NCBI GenBank assembly: GCA_013299105.1
Contig: JAAFJY010000037.1
Location: 1-64,000 of the forward strand
DNA length: 64,000 nucleotides
From: Chitinophagales bacterium
GTDB lineage: Bacteria > Bacteroidota > Bacteroidia > Chitinophagales > Saprospiraceae
Reading direction: 5' to 3'
Below, one piece after another: positions 16,156-24,015 of the stretch; the stretch's first letter is position 1; each line of letters begins with the position of its first letter. The notes below the pieces were generated by a model. That model had not been told where the DNA came from. It did not search any database and saw only the letters and a program-made list of their open reading frames with translations. The translations under genes were made by a program, and so were the position numbers.

Positions 16156-17004
16156 ATGAAACTTACATTGGCTTCTATGCTTAGCTTCATGGCTTTGCTT
16201 TTTCTGAGTGCCTGTTTGGGCGAAACCAACTTTGAACGGGAAGAGAAAGAAATCGGCGAAATCGAAAAATACCTCAAGGACAATAACCTCACGGCGCAAA
16301 AAGACGACAATGGGGTCTATTATGTCATCACCCAAGCGGGTACTGGCCGGGTTGCCCGTGCCGACTCCATTGCGGAAGTTACGGTCAACTACAAAGGTTA
16401 CTTGCTCAATAAGCAAATTTTTGACCAATCCAGCACTCCGGTTACGTTCCCGCTGCAAGGCTTGATCCCTGGTTTTCAAATCGGCCTGAGCAAAATGAAC
16501 AAGGGCTCCAAGGCCAGCATTTTCATGGTTTCGCGCCTGGGCTACGGTGCCAGCCCACCCCAAGGCATCCCCGCTAATTCCGTTTTGGCCTTTGATATTG
16601 AACTTCTGGACCTCAAAACCCGCGACCAGGTGGACGAAGCCATCATCCTCAAGTACATCGCCGACAACAAGCTGACCATGCAAAAACACAGCTCTGGCAT
16701 GTACTACGAGATCACGGCCCCTGGTTCGGGCGGAAGTCCGAATGCCAGTTCGGTAGTAACGGTGCGTTACAAAGGCACTTTGACCGATAAAACGATATTT
16801 GACCAAACGACGGGCTCCAACACCGCAGAATTTGGCCTGAGTGGCTTGATTGAAGGTTGGAAAATTGGCATTCCACTGCTGAAAAAAGGAGGCAAAATGA
16901 CGATGATTTTGCCTTCACGCCTAGCTTACGGTGCGCGTGCCCAAGGCCGCATTGCCGCCAACTCAGTTTTGATTTTTGAGATCGAACTCGTTGATTTTAG
17001 GTAA
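16156..17004 (+). CDS. Lipoprotein with two FKBP-type prolyl isomerase domains
   Basis: 282 aa. A signal peptide with lipobox ending at Cys20 (LLFLSAC), a short charged linker, then two FKBP domains at ~residues 50-155 and ~165-282. Each shows the family pattern: VTVNYKGYLLNKQIFDQS...FPLQGLIPGFQIGL...SRLGYG and VTVRYKGTLTDKTIFDQT...FGLSGLIEGWKIGI...SRLAYGARAQG, ending IPANSVLAFDIELLDL and IAANSVLIFEIELVDF. By family it accelerates cis-trans prolyl isomerisation of exported proteins. The internal duplication is clear. It converges on the DUF4199 gene, with a GTTGAGGAGTTG inverted repeat between them. Confidence 0.93.
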   Translation: MKLTLASMLSFMALLFLSACLGETNFEREEKEIGEIEKYLKDNNLTAQKDDNGVYYVITQAGTGRVARADSIAEVTVNYKGYLLNKQIFDQSSTPVTFPLQGLIPGFQIGLSKMNKGSKASIFMVSRLGYGASPPQGIPANSVLAFDIELLDLKTRDQVDEAIILKYIADNKLTMQKHSSGMYYEITAPGSGGSPNASSVVTVRYKGTLTDKTIFDQTTGSNTAEFGLSGLIEGWKIGIPLLKKGGKMTMILPSRLAYGARAQGRIAANSVLIFEIELVDFR

Positions 17005-17011
17005 ACAGTAA

Positions 17012-17056
17012 AAGTTGAGGAGTTGCCTGCGTAGCGTTCAACTCCTCAACTCCTCA
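17012..17056. terminator. Bidirectional hairpin between convergent genes
   Basis: AGTTGAGGAGTTG and its complement CAACTCCTCAACT form an inverted repeat around a short loop, in the 56-bp gap between the converging FKBP and DUF4199 genes. No long T-run follows, so efficiency as a terminator is uncertain; the sequence belongs to the GTTGA-type short repeats seen at many 3' ends here. Confidence 0.5.
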
Positions 17057-17060
17057 CTCT

Positions 17061-17591
17061 TCAGTTCCCCTGTGGTTTTTTGCGCAAAATAAAAGCGCTG
17101 ATCAGGTCAATGACCAAGCCTACTGGCAAGATTTCCAAAAAAGTCATGCCGATCATCACGAAGGGATTTTTGTACAATTCCATGTTGCGGCGGTACTCTT
17201 CGGTTTTACGTGCAATTTCTTGTGGCGAACCACCTTTTTTGTTGAGTTCTTCAATCAAGTGAGCCAGGTACTTGTCGGGAAAATCTTGCAATGCGGGCGA
17301 AAACTGATAGTATATCATCCAGCCCGCTACATAAAATACCGACGCAATCAAGGTAATCATCAGCCCGATTTTGAAAGCTTCACCAAAGCTGATTGAGCCT
17401 TGCAAGTGCTGATCCCGAAAAGAGCGCACCCCGAAAAAGACCATAGACAAGGACACGATCATGCTCAGGTAGCCCAGTACCTCGCCCCCAGAGAAATCAC
17501 TGGATTGACTGATGCGAGCGTAGTTGATGGTGCCGATGACAGTGAGAATGAGTCCGGCGATGATGCCGTACTTGAGTACATGGCGTTGCAT
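17061..17591 (-). CDS. DUF4199 membrane protein
   Basis: 176 aa from ATG 17591 (MQRHVLKYGIIAGLI); the longer frame from 17633 adds an implausible leader. Four hydrophobic segments: ~8-25 (GIIAGLILTVIGTINYA), ~40-60 (GYLSMIVSLSMVFFGV), ~80-105 (GLMITLIASVFYVAGWMIYY) and ~145-165 (FVMIGMTFLEILPVGLVIDLI). The motif GVRSFRDQHLQGSISFGEAF and terminal LRKKP are typical of DUF4199 of Bacteroidota. Function unknown. Confidence 0.85.
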   Translation of the reverse strand: MQRHVLKYGIIAGLILTVIGTINYARISQSSDFSGGEVLGYLSMIVSLSMVFFGVRSFRDQHLQGSISFGEAFKIGLMITLIASVFYVAGWMIYYQFSPALQDFPDKYLAHLIEELNKKGGSPQEIARKTEEYRRNMELYKNPFVMIGMTFLEILPVGLVIDLISAFILRKKPQGN

Positions 17592-17716
17592 AAAATACTT
17601 TTTTTGTGTTAAACCATGCCACAAAACAAGCATTTTCGCACATTCACTGCATCACCCGAAAGTGTGAATCGGGATTTCAGCTGTTTTTTCACTCGAAAGT
17701 AGGAGTAAAAGCCTGC

Positions 17717-18763
17717 TCACTTTGCCCAGCTGGCAAGCCAGGCCTGAATGGTTTCAAAAGTTTTAGGGTGCTGCAAAATGCCATCATGGGTGGCAGCTGG
17801 GATGACCAGGGTTTTAGCCTTGCTGTGCGTTTCCACGGTTTGGGTTAGGATGGGAGCTGAGAACACTTCATCCTTTTCCGCTGCCAAAACCAACATTGGA
17901 ATTTTTACTGCCTGTAAGCCTCGTGCATGGCTTTCTGGAGCCATGCTCTGGTTGGCGCGATAAGTATAAGTTTTCAGAGGGCTACCAGCAGGAGCATTGA
18001 AAAAAATCACAGGCAAGTGGTCTTGCTCGTAATTACCCAGTTCATTGAGCATCTTGAGGCCAATGATGCGGGCAAAGTGCAGTTTCATAGCGGGCTCAGC
18101 GTCGATTTTTCCCTCTTTTGCTTGTTCCATAATGATTGCAGGAGAGTCGTGCCCGATCAGTGGTGCGAGCAAAACATAGGCATCTACTACCGGCGCATTT
18201 GGCCTCAAGTTGTAATTGAGTAGAACACCCCCGCCCATCGAATGGCCTGCCAAAATGAGCTGAGTGGAGGGTTTTTTCTTGCGAATTTTCTGGACCACAT
18301 CAGCTACATCGTCGGCATACTGTTGGGTGTATGTGATATCCCCCGGCCGACCTTGCGAGCGACCATGACCTCTTAAGTCGAGGGCGTACACTTCAGCTTG
18401 CACAACTTGTTGCAGAAGGCTAGCAGCTTGTTTCATCTCTGCGGCATTGCTACCTACTCCATGCAGTAAAACAATAGAATATCGAGCATCGGCTCGCGGA
18501 AAGTAGTATGCAAAAAGTACGACACCATCCCTGGCCCGAAAATAACTGGAGCGGGATTTGAAGTTTTTTTCTGCTGTGCCGAGAGCGCTCGCAGCTACAC
18601 TTGCGTTGGTTTTGAATGTCGGCTCCGGTTGCTGCAAGAGAAATTGAGCATCGCGCAAGAGGCTGTCTTTGTTGCCTCGGTACATTTCCAAGATGCTTTG
18701 GGCCATCAAGGCTGGTAAACTGGTACAAATCAAAAAAATGGTAAAAACGAGTGATTGCTTCAT
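17717..18763 (-). CDS. Secreted alpha/beta hydrolase (monoacylglycerol-lipase-like)
   Basis: 348 aa from ATG 18763, which gives the signal peptide MKQSLVFTIFLICTSLPALM; the ORF upstream to 18826 lacks one. The alpha/beta-hydrolase core has LLHGVGSNAAEM (oxyanion region, ~100-110), LDLRGHGRS (~128-136), the nucleophile Ser175 in AGHSMGGG, an acid in VLAAEKDEVF and a final His in PAATHDGIL. The pattern fits the Hydrolase_4/serine aminopeptidase S33 group, usually lipases or esterases. Substrate unknown. It stands alone. Confidence 0.88.
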   Translation of the reverse strand: MKQSLVFTIFLICTSLPALMAQSILEMYRGNKDSLLRDAQFLLQQPEPTFKTNASVAASALGTAEKNFKSRSSYFRARDGVVLFAYYFPRADARYSIVLLHGVGSNAAEMKQAASLLQQVVQAEVYALDLRGHGRSQGRPGDITYTQQYADDVADVVQKIRKKKPSTQLILAGHSMGGGVLLNYNLRPNAPVVDAYVLLAPLIGHDSPAIIMEQAKEGKIDAEPAMKLHFARIIGLKMLNELGNYEQDHLPVIFFNAPAGSPLKTYTYRANQSMAPESHARGLQAVKIPMLVLAAEKDEVFSAPILTQTVETHSKAKTLVIPAATHDGILQHPKTFETIQAWLASWAK

Positions 18764-18806
18764 GAGAATAGTTTTTGGAGGATTATTCGCATGAGTTGAA
18801 AGGAAG

Positions 18807-19063
18807 TCACAAGGTGCTTGTATCATTTGATCGAATCAGTGTGTTGCTTACTGTCAAATAGTCTTCTCGTGTTTCTTTGACCGAAAAAATGATTTTATAG
18901 GACCATTTTAGCACCCGTCGAATGATGCGTTTTTCGTCACTAAGTTCTTGAAAAACTGCATGTCTTCCTGCAAATGTAAAATGGTATGAATGGCTTTTAA
19001 TAAACGTTCATCCATATCATCAATGCGTTTATGTAAGTCTTCACGCAATTCTGTGGTGTTCAT
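18807..19063 (-). pseudogene. Frameshifted toxin-antitoxin remnant
   Basis: From ATG 19063 the frame reads MNTTELREDLHKRIDDMDER then LLKAIHTILHLQEDMQFFK and stops after 51 codons. If one base is restored at the FFK codon (~18953), the frame continues ELSDEKRIIRRVLKWSYKII and FSVKETREDYLTVSNT to a TGA at 18807. The first half looks like a small Bacteroidota antitoxin of the RelE/ParE modules (DDMDERLLKAIH), and the second half like the last strands of a RelE/ParE toxin (YKIIFSV...LTV). The two would thus be remains of an antitoxin and toxin joined by an internal deletion. This is recognition by eye; no database check was possible. Confidence 0.45.
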
Positions 19064-19097
19064 CGTGCTTTATTTTGGATACAGATAAGTACTTTTC

Positions 19098-19160
19098 AAA
19101 AAAAAATCAAATCAATCCCCTCTGAAATGTAAGGCATAGCCCTGCAATTCAGAGGGGATT
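19098..19160 (-). terminator. Intrinsic terminator of the TlpA-like gene
   Basis: On the minus strand, AATCCCCTCTGAA and TTCAGAGGGGATT form a 13-bp stem (19114-19126 with 19148-19160), followed by a T-rich tract at 19098-19110. It lies just after the stop at 19168. Confidence 0.88.
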
Positions 19161-19167
19161 GACCAAT

Positions 19168-21111
19168 TTAGGGCTTCACCTCGCCCGCCAGTTTAATCAT
19201 CTGGCTTACTTCGGTCGCCACGCCATCGGTGCTGCCGGTGTAGCCTACACTTTTGAACTTGATGCGGCCATCGGGGCCGATGATGAACTTGGTGGGTATG
19301 CCGGACACTTTGTAGTTGGTCACTACTTTATTGTCATTGTCCATCAAAACCTGGAAAGAATAGCCCTTGCTTTTAATGAAATCACCAGCCAGTTTTTCTT
19401 TGTTTTCGCCGTTTTCCCAGGTGTTCACAAATAGGAACACCACGTCTTTTTGCTCCTGGTGCTCATTCTGGGCTTTTTGCATCCCTGGAAACGAAGCGAT
19501 ACAGGGGCCACACCAGGTTGCCCAAAAGTCGAGCACCACGGTTTTTCCGCGCAAGCTGCTGAGGCTGACCGTCTCGCCATTCAAGTTTTTGAGGGTAAAA
19601 TCGGGGGCCTCTTCGTTGATTTTTTTCTTTTTGAGTTCTTCGATTTTTTTGGCCACTGCCATGTCTTCCAAGCGGCTCAGGTACTTGGCGGCAGCAGCCT
19701 CGGGGCTGTTGTTGGCGGCAAATAGGCGCTTGAACTGGTCCTTCATGGCCTGGGTAGCATGCCCATCGGCAATCATTTGGCCCAGTGTCATTTCGGCTTT
19801 GGGTCCTCCCTCGGCTTTTTCCAGATAGGTGGCATAGCGCTCGTTCATTTCAGGGTCTGAAAACTTGTTTTTTTCGCACGCTGCTTCTTGGTATTTCAAG
19901 GCTTCGGCATATTTGCCTTGGCGGTATAAGCCTACAGCATAGGTATCGGAGAACATATCGATCGAGCCTTCCAAGCCTTGCTGGTAATTTTTCAAGGTAC
20001 TGTAATATGGTTTGCTGGCAACTGCATCTTTATGTGCAGCTTGCAACAAATCAATAGACTTTTTAGACATGGCGGAACCTTTTTCCAGGTCTTCTACTTT
20101 TACTTCATTGGTAATTCCTTCGCCCAACATTGACCAGGCGAGGCTATTGAGCATGCCAGCTTGTCGAGATTTGTCGCTCATCAGGCTGAAGTACTTGTCG
20201 AAGTTCGCCCAATCCTTTTGTTTGGCATAAAGGTTGGCAAGGCTCATGGCCATGTTGCCCAAATCAACACTTTCAGTCGGCAAAGCAGGCAGTAAGCGCC
20301 ACTCATTGAACAAAGCCAGTTTTTTGTCCAACTCTTTTTCCTTGTTAAATCGAACCCTAACATCATTTTTGACAATCTTGCCTTTGGGGTACTTCTTTTT
20401 GGCGATTTCCAGTAAAGCCATTGATTCTTCCTTCTTTCCCAAAACTTCAAGCATATTGTAGGCCAGGTTCATCTGCTCTTCATCTACTTTTTTGTCGTTT
20501 TGCAAAGCCAGTGCATGAGCACTCAACTGTTGGATCAATTTTTCATCTTTTTTTTGCACGGCCATTCGGCTGAAGTATGGCATAAAGCGAGGATCTTTCT
20601 GTACCGAAGCATCGCTCTCAAACAAACTCTTGGCACCTGAGTATGCTTTATCCAGGTTCCTTTCAAGGCCCACTATGCTGGCCGCATCCGATAGCGCAAT
20701 GATCTCGCTTACTTTGGCTCCTGGAGCCAGCGTTTTACGATCCGTTTTATAAATTGGGATAGAAAATCCCCTACCCTCATTGTTTTCTCTCTTCTCTCCA
20801 ATCTTGTTCTGAAATCCTATTTGAAGCAAGTTGGCATCTTTCGGCACAACAAATTCTGCAAAGAAACCAGCATTATCGGGTACAAAATCCAGATCCATCA
20901 CTTGAAATGGTCCAGGAATTGTTTTATCATTGAACACAACAGCCAGCGCGTCCAGCTTTTCCACCCCCGCCAAAATGCTGTTTTGCATGTGAAACTGCAA
21001 GCGGATTTTTTCTCCAGGAATAGGATTTTCGGGCTGCCAAGTCAGAATTTGAGCCTGAATGAGGCTGGTAAATGAAATAAAAAGTAGAAAAGCGGGGATG
21101 ATGCGCTTCAT
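19168..21111 (-). CDS. TlpA-like thioredoxin-fold protein with long helical N-terminal region
   Basis: 647 aa with signal peptide (MKRIIPAFLLFISFTSLIQA). Residues ~22-135 are beta-rich (TWQPENPIPGEKIRLQFH), ~140-500 are helical and TPR-like (LNSLAWSMLGEGI, YKTDRKTL), and ~510-647 form an AhpC/TSA-TlpA domain: APDFTLKNLNGETVSLSSL, VLDFWATWCGPCIASFP with redox Cys534 and Cys537, and a cis-Pro loop VSGIPTKFIIG. By family it is a periplasmic disulfide reductase acting on exported proteins or cytochrome maturation; the client is unknown. The long N-terminal extension is common in Bacteroidota. A terminator follows the stop. Confidence 0.9.
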   Translation of the reverse strand: MKRIIPAFLLFISFTSLIQAQILTWQPENPIPGEKIRLQFHMQNSILAGVEKLDALAVVFNDKTIPGPFQVMDLDFVPDNAGFFAEFVVPKDANLLQIGFQNKIGEKRENNEGRGFSIPIYKTDRKTLAPGAKVSEIIALSDAASIVGLERNLDKAYSGAKSLFESDASVQKDPRFMPYFSRMAVQKKDEKLIQQLSAHALALQNDKKVDEEQMNLAYNMLEVLGKKEESMALLEIAKKKYPKGKIVKNDVRVRFNKEKELDKKLALFNEWRLLPALPTESVDLGNMAMSLANLYAKQKDWANFDKYFSLMSDKSRQAGMLNSLAWSMLGEGITNEVKVEDLEKGSAMSKKSIDLLQAAHKDAVASKPYYSTLKNYQQGLEGSIDMFSDTYAVGLYRQGKYAEALKYQEAACEKNKFSDPEMNERYATYLEKAEGGPKAEMTLGQMIADGHATQAMKDQFKRLFAANNSPEAAAAKYLSRLEDMAVAKKIEELKKKKINEEAPDFTLKNLNGETVSLSSLRGKTVVLDFWATWCGPCIASFPGMQKAQNEHQEQKDVVFLFVNTWENGENKEKLAGDFIKSKGYSFQVLMDNDNKVVTNYKVSGIPTKFIIGPDGRIKFKSVGYTGSTDGVATEVSQMIKLAGEVKP

Positions 21112-21718
21112 AGTAAGAGTTTTTGGTTGGAAATTTATGTCAACTTGAATTTGGTAATGGCAGGTACTTTGTATTTGAGCTTAAATAAAATGGACGTATT
21201 TGCTTTTGAGCTTTAGCAAAAAAAGAACACAACTTCGTTTCATACAGTTGTTTATCTTTTTTCACTAAACCCAAATCTGTCCACCTTATTTTTTTCGCTC
21301 CTTTGTCAAATGCCTATACCTTGCTCTAAAATTAGTACAAACAATTGTTACAATCAAGTACAAGGGAATGAAAGCGGCCTTTTTTATCACAAAGCCCGCT
21401 TTCATCCTCTTTATGGTCCAAGTTGAGCTGCCACTGGATAGGCTTACACTTCTCCGAAGCCCAAACTCGCCATCGGCCTCTAGTCTCTACAAAGCTTTGG
21501 GCTTCTTGCGAGGCGCGCTCGCTATGAAGATTTCAACGTAAGCGTCAACATTTCGTTACACGTTTTGGCATTTGGGAGGGGGCTATACTTCGATCAAACT
21601 CAGGCATTAATTTACCAAACATGGAGAAACTATTGCATTCCTTGTTCACTGGTACGATGCCTCACAAAGCCTAAAACAAAGCCCCTCTCTTCAACCCTTC
21701 AACATTTCAACCCATCAA
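21112..21718. other. Intergenic region with hairpin element and two palindromes
   Basis: No gene is seen. It contains hairpin element copy 2 (21170-21303), a hairpin at 21369-21404 (TGAAAGCGG...CCGCTTTCA), another at 21456-21505 (GAAGCCCAAA/TTTGGGCTTC) and TTCAACCCTTCAACATTTCA-type repeats at 21688-21715 beside the M20 stop. The two palindromes may terminate the M20 transcript. Confidence 0.7.
21170..21303 (+). repeat. ~135-bp hairpin element, copy 2
   Basis: Same element as at 10360, with TGTATTTGAGCTTAAATAAA at the left and CCACCTTATTTTTTTCGCTC at the right. The stem is less perfect here (AAATAAAATGGAC/GTCCACCTTATTT). It lies upstream of the TlpA-like gene. Confidence 0.88.
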
Positions 21719-23251
21719 CTACTTCATCAACATCACCCCTGCCAATTGCTCCAAGCTATCCCAGAGGTTTTGCAGCCTCACGTTTTCATTTTCGGCGTGT
21801 TGGTTGTTGTCGTGGTTCACCAGGCATACGCAGGCGACTTGGGCATTGAGGATTTTTTCGATCAAAAACAAAGGCAAGCTGCCGCCCGAAGTAGGTTCAA
21901 TCACCACTTGCTTATTGGTCGTTTGTTTCACCGCCTTGATCAGGTCCTGGGCAATGGGCAAGTCGATGGGGGTGCGCTGGGCATTGTAGCCGCCTTTGCC
22001 CGCTGTGATTTTAGCGATTTTGGCATACTTTTGGCGCTCTTCATCCGTCGGCTCGCGGTCGATGACGTAGAACCCCTGCTTGCGCACATGCTCCTTCACC
22101 CTTTCAATTTGGCGCAGGTAATCGGTGCCCATCACCTGGCGCAGGTCCAGGGTTACGCTGGCTTCGGTGGGGATCACGTTGCGGGCATTTTCGCCTACAT
22201 CTGCGCTGCGAATGCCGTTGATGTTGAGCGAGGGCATGCCGTAACTTTCTACCAAAGTTGGGGCCACTTTTTCGGGTTGAATGAAGCCCAATTCTTTTTT
22301 CATCTGCTCGTCCACGGGTGGTACGGCGGCAATTTCAGCTTTTTCGCTGGCGCTCAGGGGCACTGCGTCTTTGTAAAAATCCTGGATCAGCACCCGGCCT
22401 TCGTCGTCTTTCATGCTGGCCAGCAGGCGCACCAGTTGGTGGGCCGGGTTGGGAGCCCAGTTGCCATAATGGCCGCTGTGCAAGGGGCGTTTGGGGCCAA
22501 AGACGGTGATGTCCATGTTCACATCACCCCGCACACCGAAGCCCACTTTGGGTGCTCCAGTTTGGTGTACCGGACCGTCGGCGATGACCCAGAGGTCGGA
22601 TTTGAGCAGTCCTTGGTGTTGGTCCAGGATTTCGCCCAGGTGCAAGGAGCCAATTTCTTCTTCGCCTTCAAAAAAGAACTTGAGGTTGCAATTGGGCTTC
22701 TGGCCACTTTTGATTAGGGCATCGTAAGCATTGATAATCAGCATCACGCCCGCCTTGTCGTCCGAACTGCTGCGGCAGGATATGCGCCATTCGGGGTCGT
22801 AAGGCGTGCCTGGTGTAGGCTTGTCAATGATTTTCCCGCCTTTTTCCAGCGAAGTATTCATCAGCAAAGGTTGGTAAGGCGGCAGGTGTGGAGCCCATTT
22901 GTCGGGATTCACGGGCTGACCATCGTAATGCGCGTAAAGCACAATGGTGCGCTTGGCTCCGGGTACCAGCACTTCGCCATACACTGCGGGCGGAGTGCCA
23001 AAGGTTTGTGAGGGCAAAAGTTTGGCCTTGATGCCACGTTTTTCCAACATCGCCGCAATGAACTGGGCATTGCGCATGATGTTCTTTTTGTCGAAAGCAA
23101 AGTTGGGTATGGCCAAGAACTCGAAGTACTCGTCGAGGATCGCGTGCTCATTGGTCTTGCGGAATTGCCGCACTTTTTCGATGGCAGCATTTTGGGCCAA
23201 CAAGGCGAAGTTCAAACACAAAAAGGTCAAAAGAACGAACGTTTTTTTCAT
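21719..23251 (-). CDS. M20-family metallopeptidase, exported
   Basis: 510 aa from ATG 23251; a GTG nine bases upstream is also possible. Signal peptide MKKTFVLLTFLCLNFALLAQ. Zinc and catalytic motifs of M20 are visible: LYAHYDGQPV (His and Asp), SSDDKAGVML (bridging Asp), FEGEEEIGS (catalytic Glu pair), VIADGP, and the late His in VNHDNNQHAENE. The lid domain is at ~residues 215-375 (GVRGDVNMDITVFGPKRPLH). By family it is a dipeptidase or carboxypeptidase acting on small peptides outside the inner membrane. It stands alone, and TTCAAC-type repeats touch its stop. Confidence 0.92.
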   Translation of the reverse strand: MKKTFVLLTFLCLNFALLAQNAAIEKVRQFRKTNEHAILDEYFEFLAIPNFAFDKKNIMRNAQFIAAMLEKRGIKAKLLPSQTFGTPPAVYGEVLVPGAKRTIVLYAHYDGQPVNPDKWAPHLPPYQPLLMNTSLEKGGKIIDKPTPGTPYDPEWRISCRSSSDDKAGVMLIINAYDALIKSGQKPNCNLKFFFEGEEEIGSLHLGEILDQHQGLLKSDLWVIADGPVHQTGAPKVGFGVRGDVNMDITVFGPKRPLHSGHYGNWAPNPAHQLVRLLASMKDDEGRVLIQDFYKDAVPLSASEKAEIAAVPPVDEQMKKELGFIQPEKVAPTLVESYGMPSLNINGIRSADVGENARNVIPTEASVTLDLRQVMGTDYLRQIERVKEHVRKQGFYVIDREPTDEERQKYAKIAKITAGKGGYNAQRTPIDLPIAQDLIKAVKQTTNKQVVIEPTSGGSLPLFLIEKILNAQVACVCLVNHDNNQHAENENVRLQNLWDSLEQLAGVMLMK

Positions 23252-23339
23252 GGCTTTCACAGCTTTTTTTGATGGACAATAAACCAGAGCAGCGGTTAGT
23301 AAGGAGCCACAAATAAATCATACCAATTTGCAACATCGT

Positions 23340-23470
23340 TGCCCTAGCTTGCCTCGCTATGCGAGGTGTTTTTAGCACACGGATTACACGGGTTGCACGG
23401 ATTTTCACGGATTGCCATCATGATTTTGACCATGATTTTGACAAGCATTGCGCTTTGTATGCGTGAAAAA
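23340..23470 (-). repeat. Dispersed repeat CCGTGAAAATCCGTGTAATC, copy 3 (inverted)
   Basis: On the minus strand it reads CAAAATCATGATGGCAATCC, then GTGAAAATCCGTGCAACC, GTGTGCTAAAAACACCTCGC and AGCGAGGCAAGC. The first part matches 6055-6145 and the CTCGC...GCGAGGC tail matches 13603-13665 (complement). The tail itself is a small palindrome. Confidence 0.78.
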
Positions 23471-23639
23471 ACGGTAAGCTTTATTTTTAACTCCTCAGTT
23501 AGTACAGCGTTTTTTAAGTTCTTGTAATTATCTCCCCTGCTGATTGGCGGAGGTGAATCCGCAAAAGGGCTGAGTTGCTTAACTTTTTAATGCAAAAACT
23601 CATCTACGATGGTTTAGCGAACTTAAAAAACAGACTAGT

Positions 23640-23774
23640 TAGTATTTGAGCTAAAATAAAATGGACGTATTTGCTTTTGAGGTTTAGTAAAAAAAGAACA
23701 CAAATCCTTTCATCCAGTTGCTTTTCTTTTTTCACTAAACCCAAACCTGTCCACCTTATTTTTTTACGCTCCCT
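23640..23774 (+). repeat. ~135-bp hairpin element, copy 3
   Basis: Starts TAGTATTTGAGCTAAAATAA and ends TTTTTTTACGCTCCCT. The stem halves AAAATAAAATGGAC and GTCCACCTTATTTT pair with one mismatch. It lies between the M20 and M16 genes. Confidence 0.9.
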
Positions 23775-24015
23775 AGTATGCTTTGATACAGGGTCAAATT
23801 TGGCCGTATGATACCAAATCACTGGAGATTTTGTGCAAAAAAGCAAAAGTTTTGTAAAAATGACAAAGCGTATTTTTTGAACAACAAAAGAAGGCAAAGG
23901 AAACAAAAGAGCCAAAAGAACTTAGTGACAATGACTGAACAATAGTTCTCATTACACTATCCTGAGCTCCTCATTAACAACTAACCATTAACAACTAACC
24001 ATTAACAATTAACCA

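Larger units (their letters stand above)
23252..24015. other. Intergenic region with two repeat families
   Basis: No gene is seen. It contains an inverted copy of the CCGTGTAATC repeat (23340-23470), hairpin element copy 3 (23640-23774), and ACTAACCATTAACA-type repeats (23972-24015) adjoining the M16 stop. The remaining DNA is AT-rich and featureless. Confidence 0.7.
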
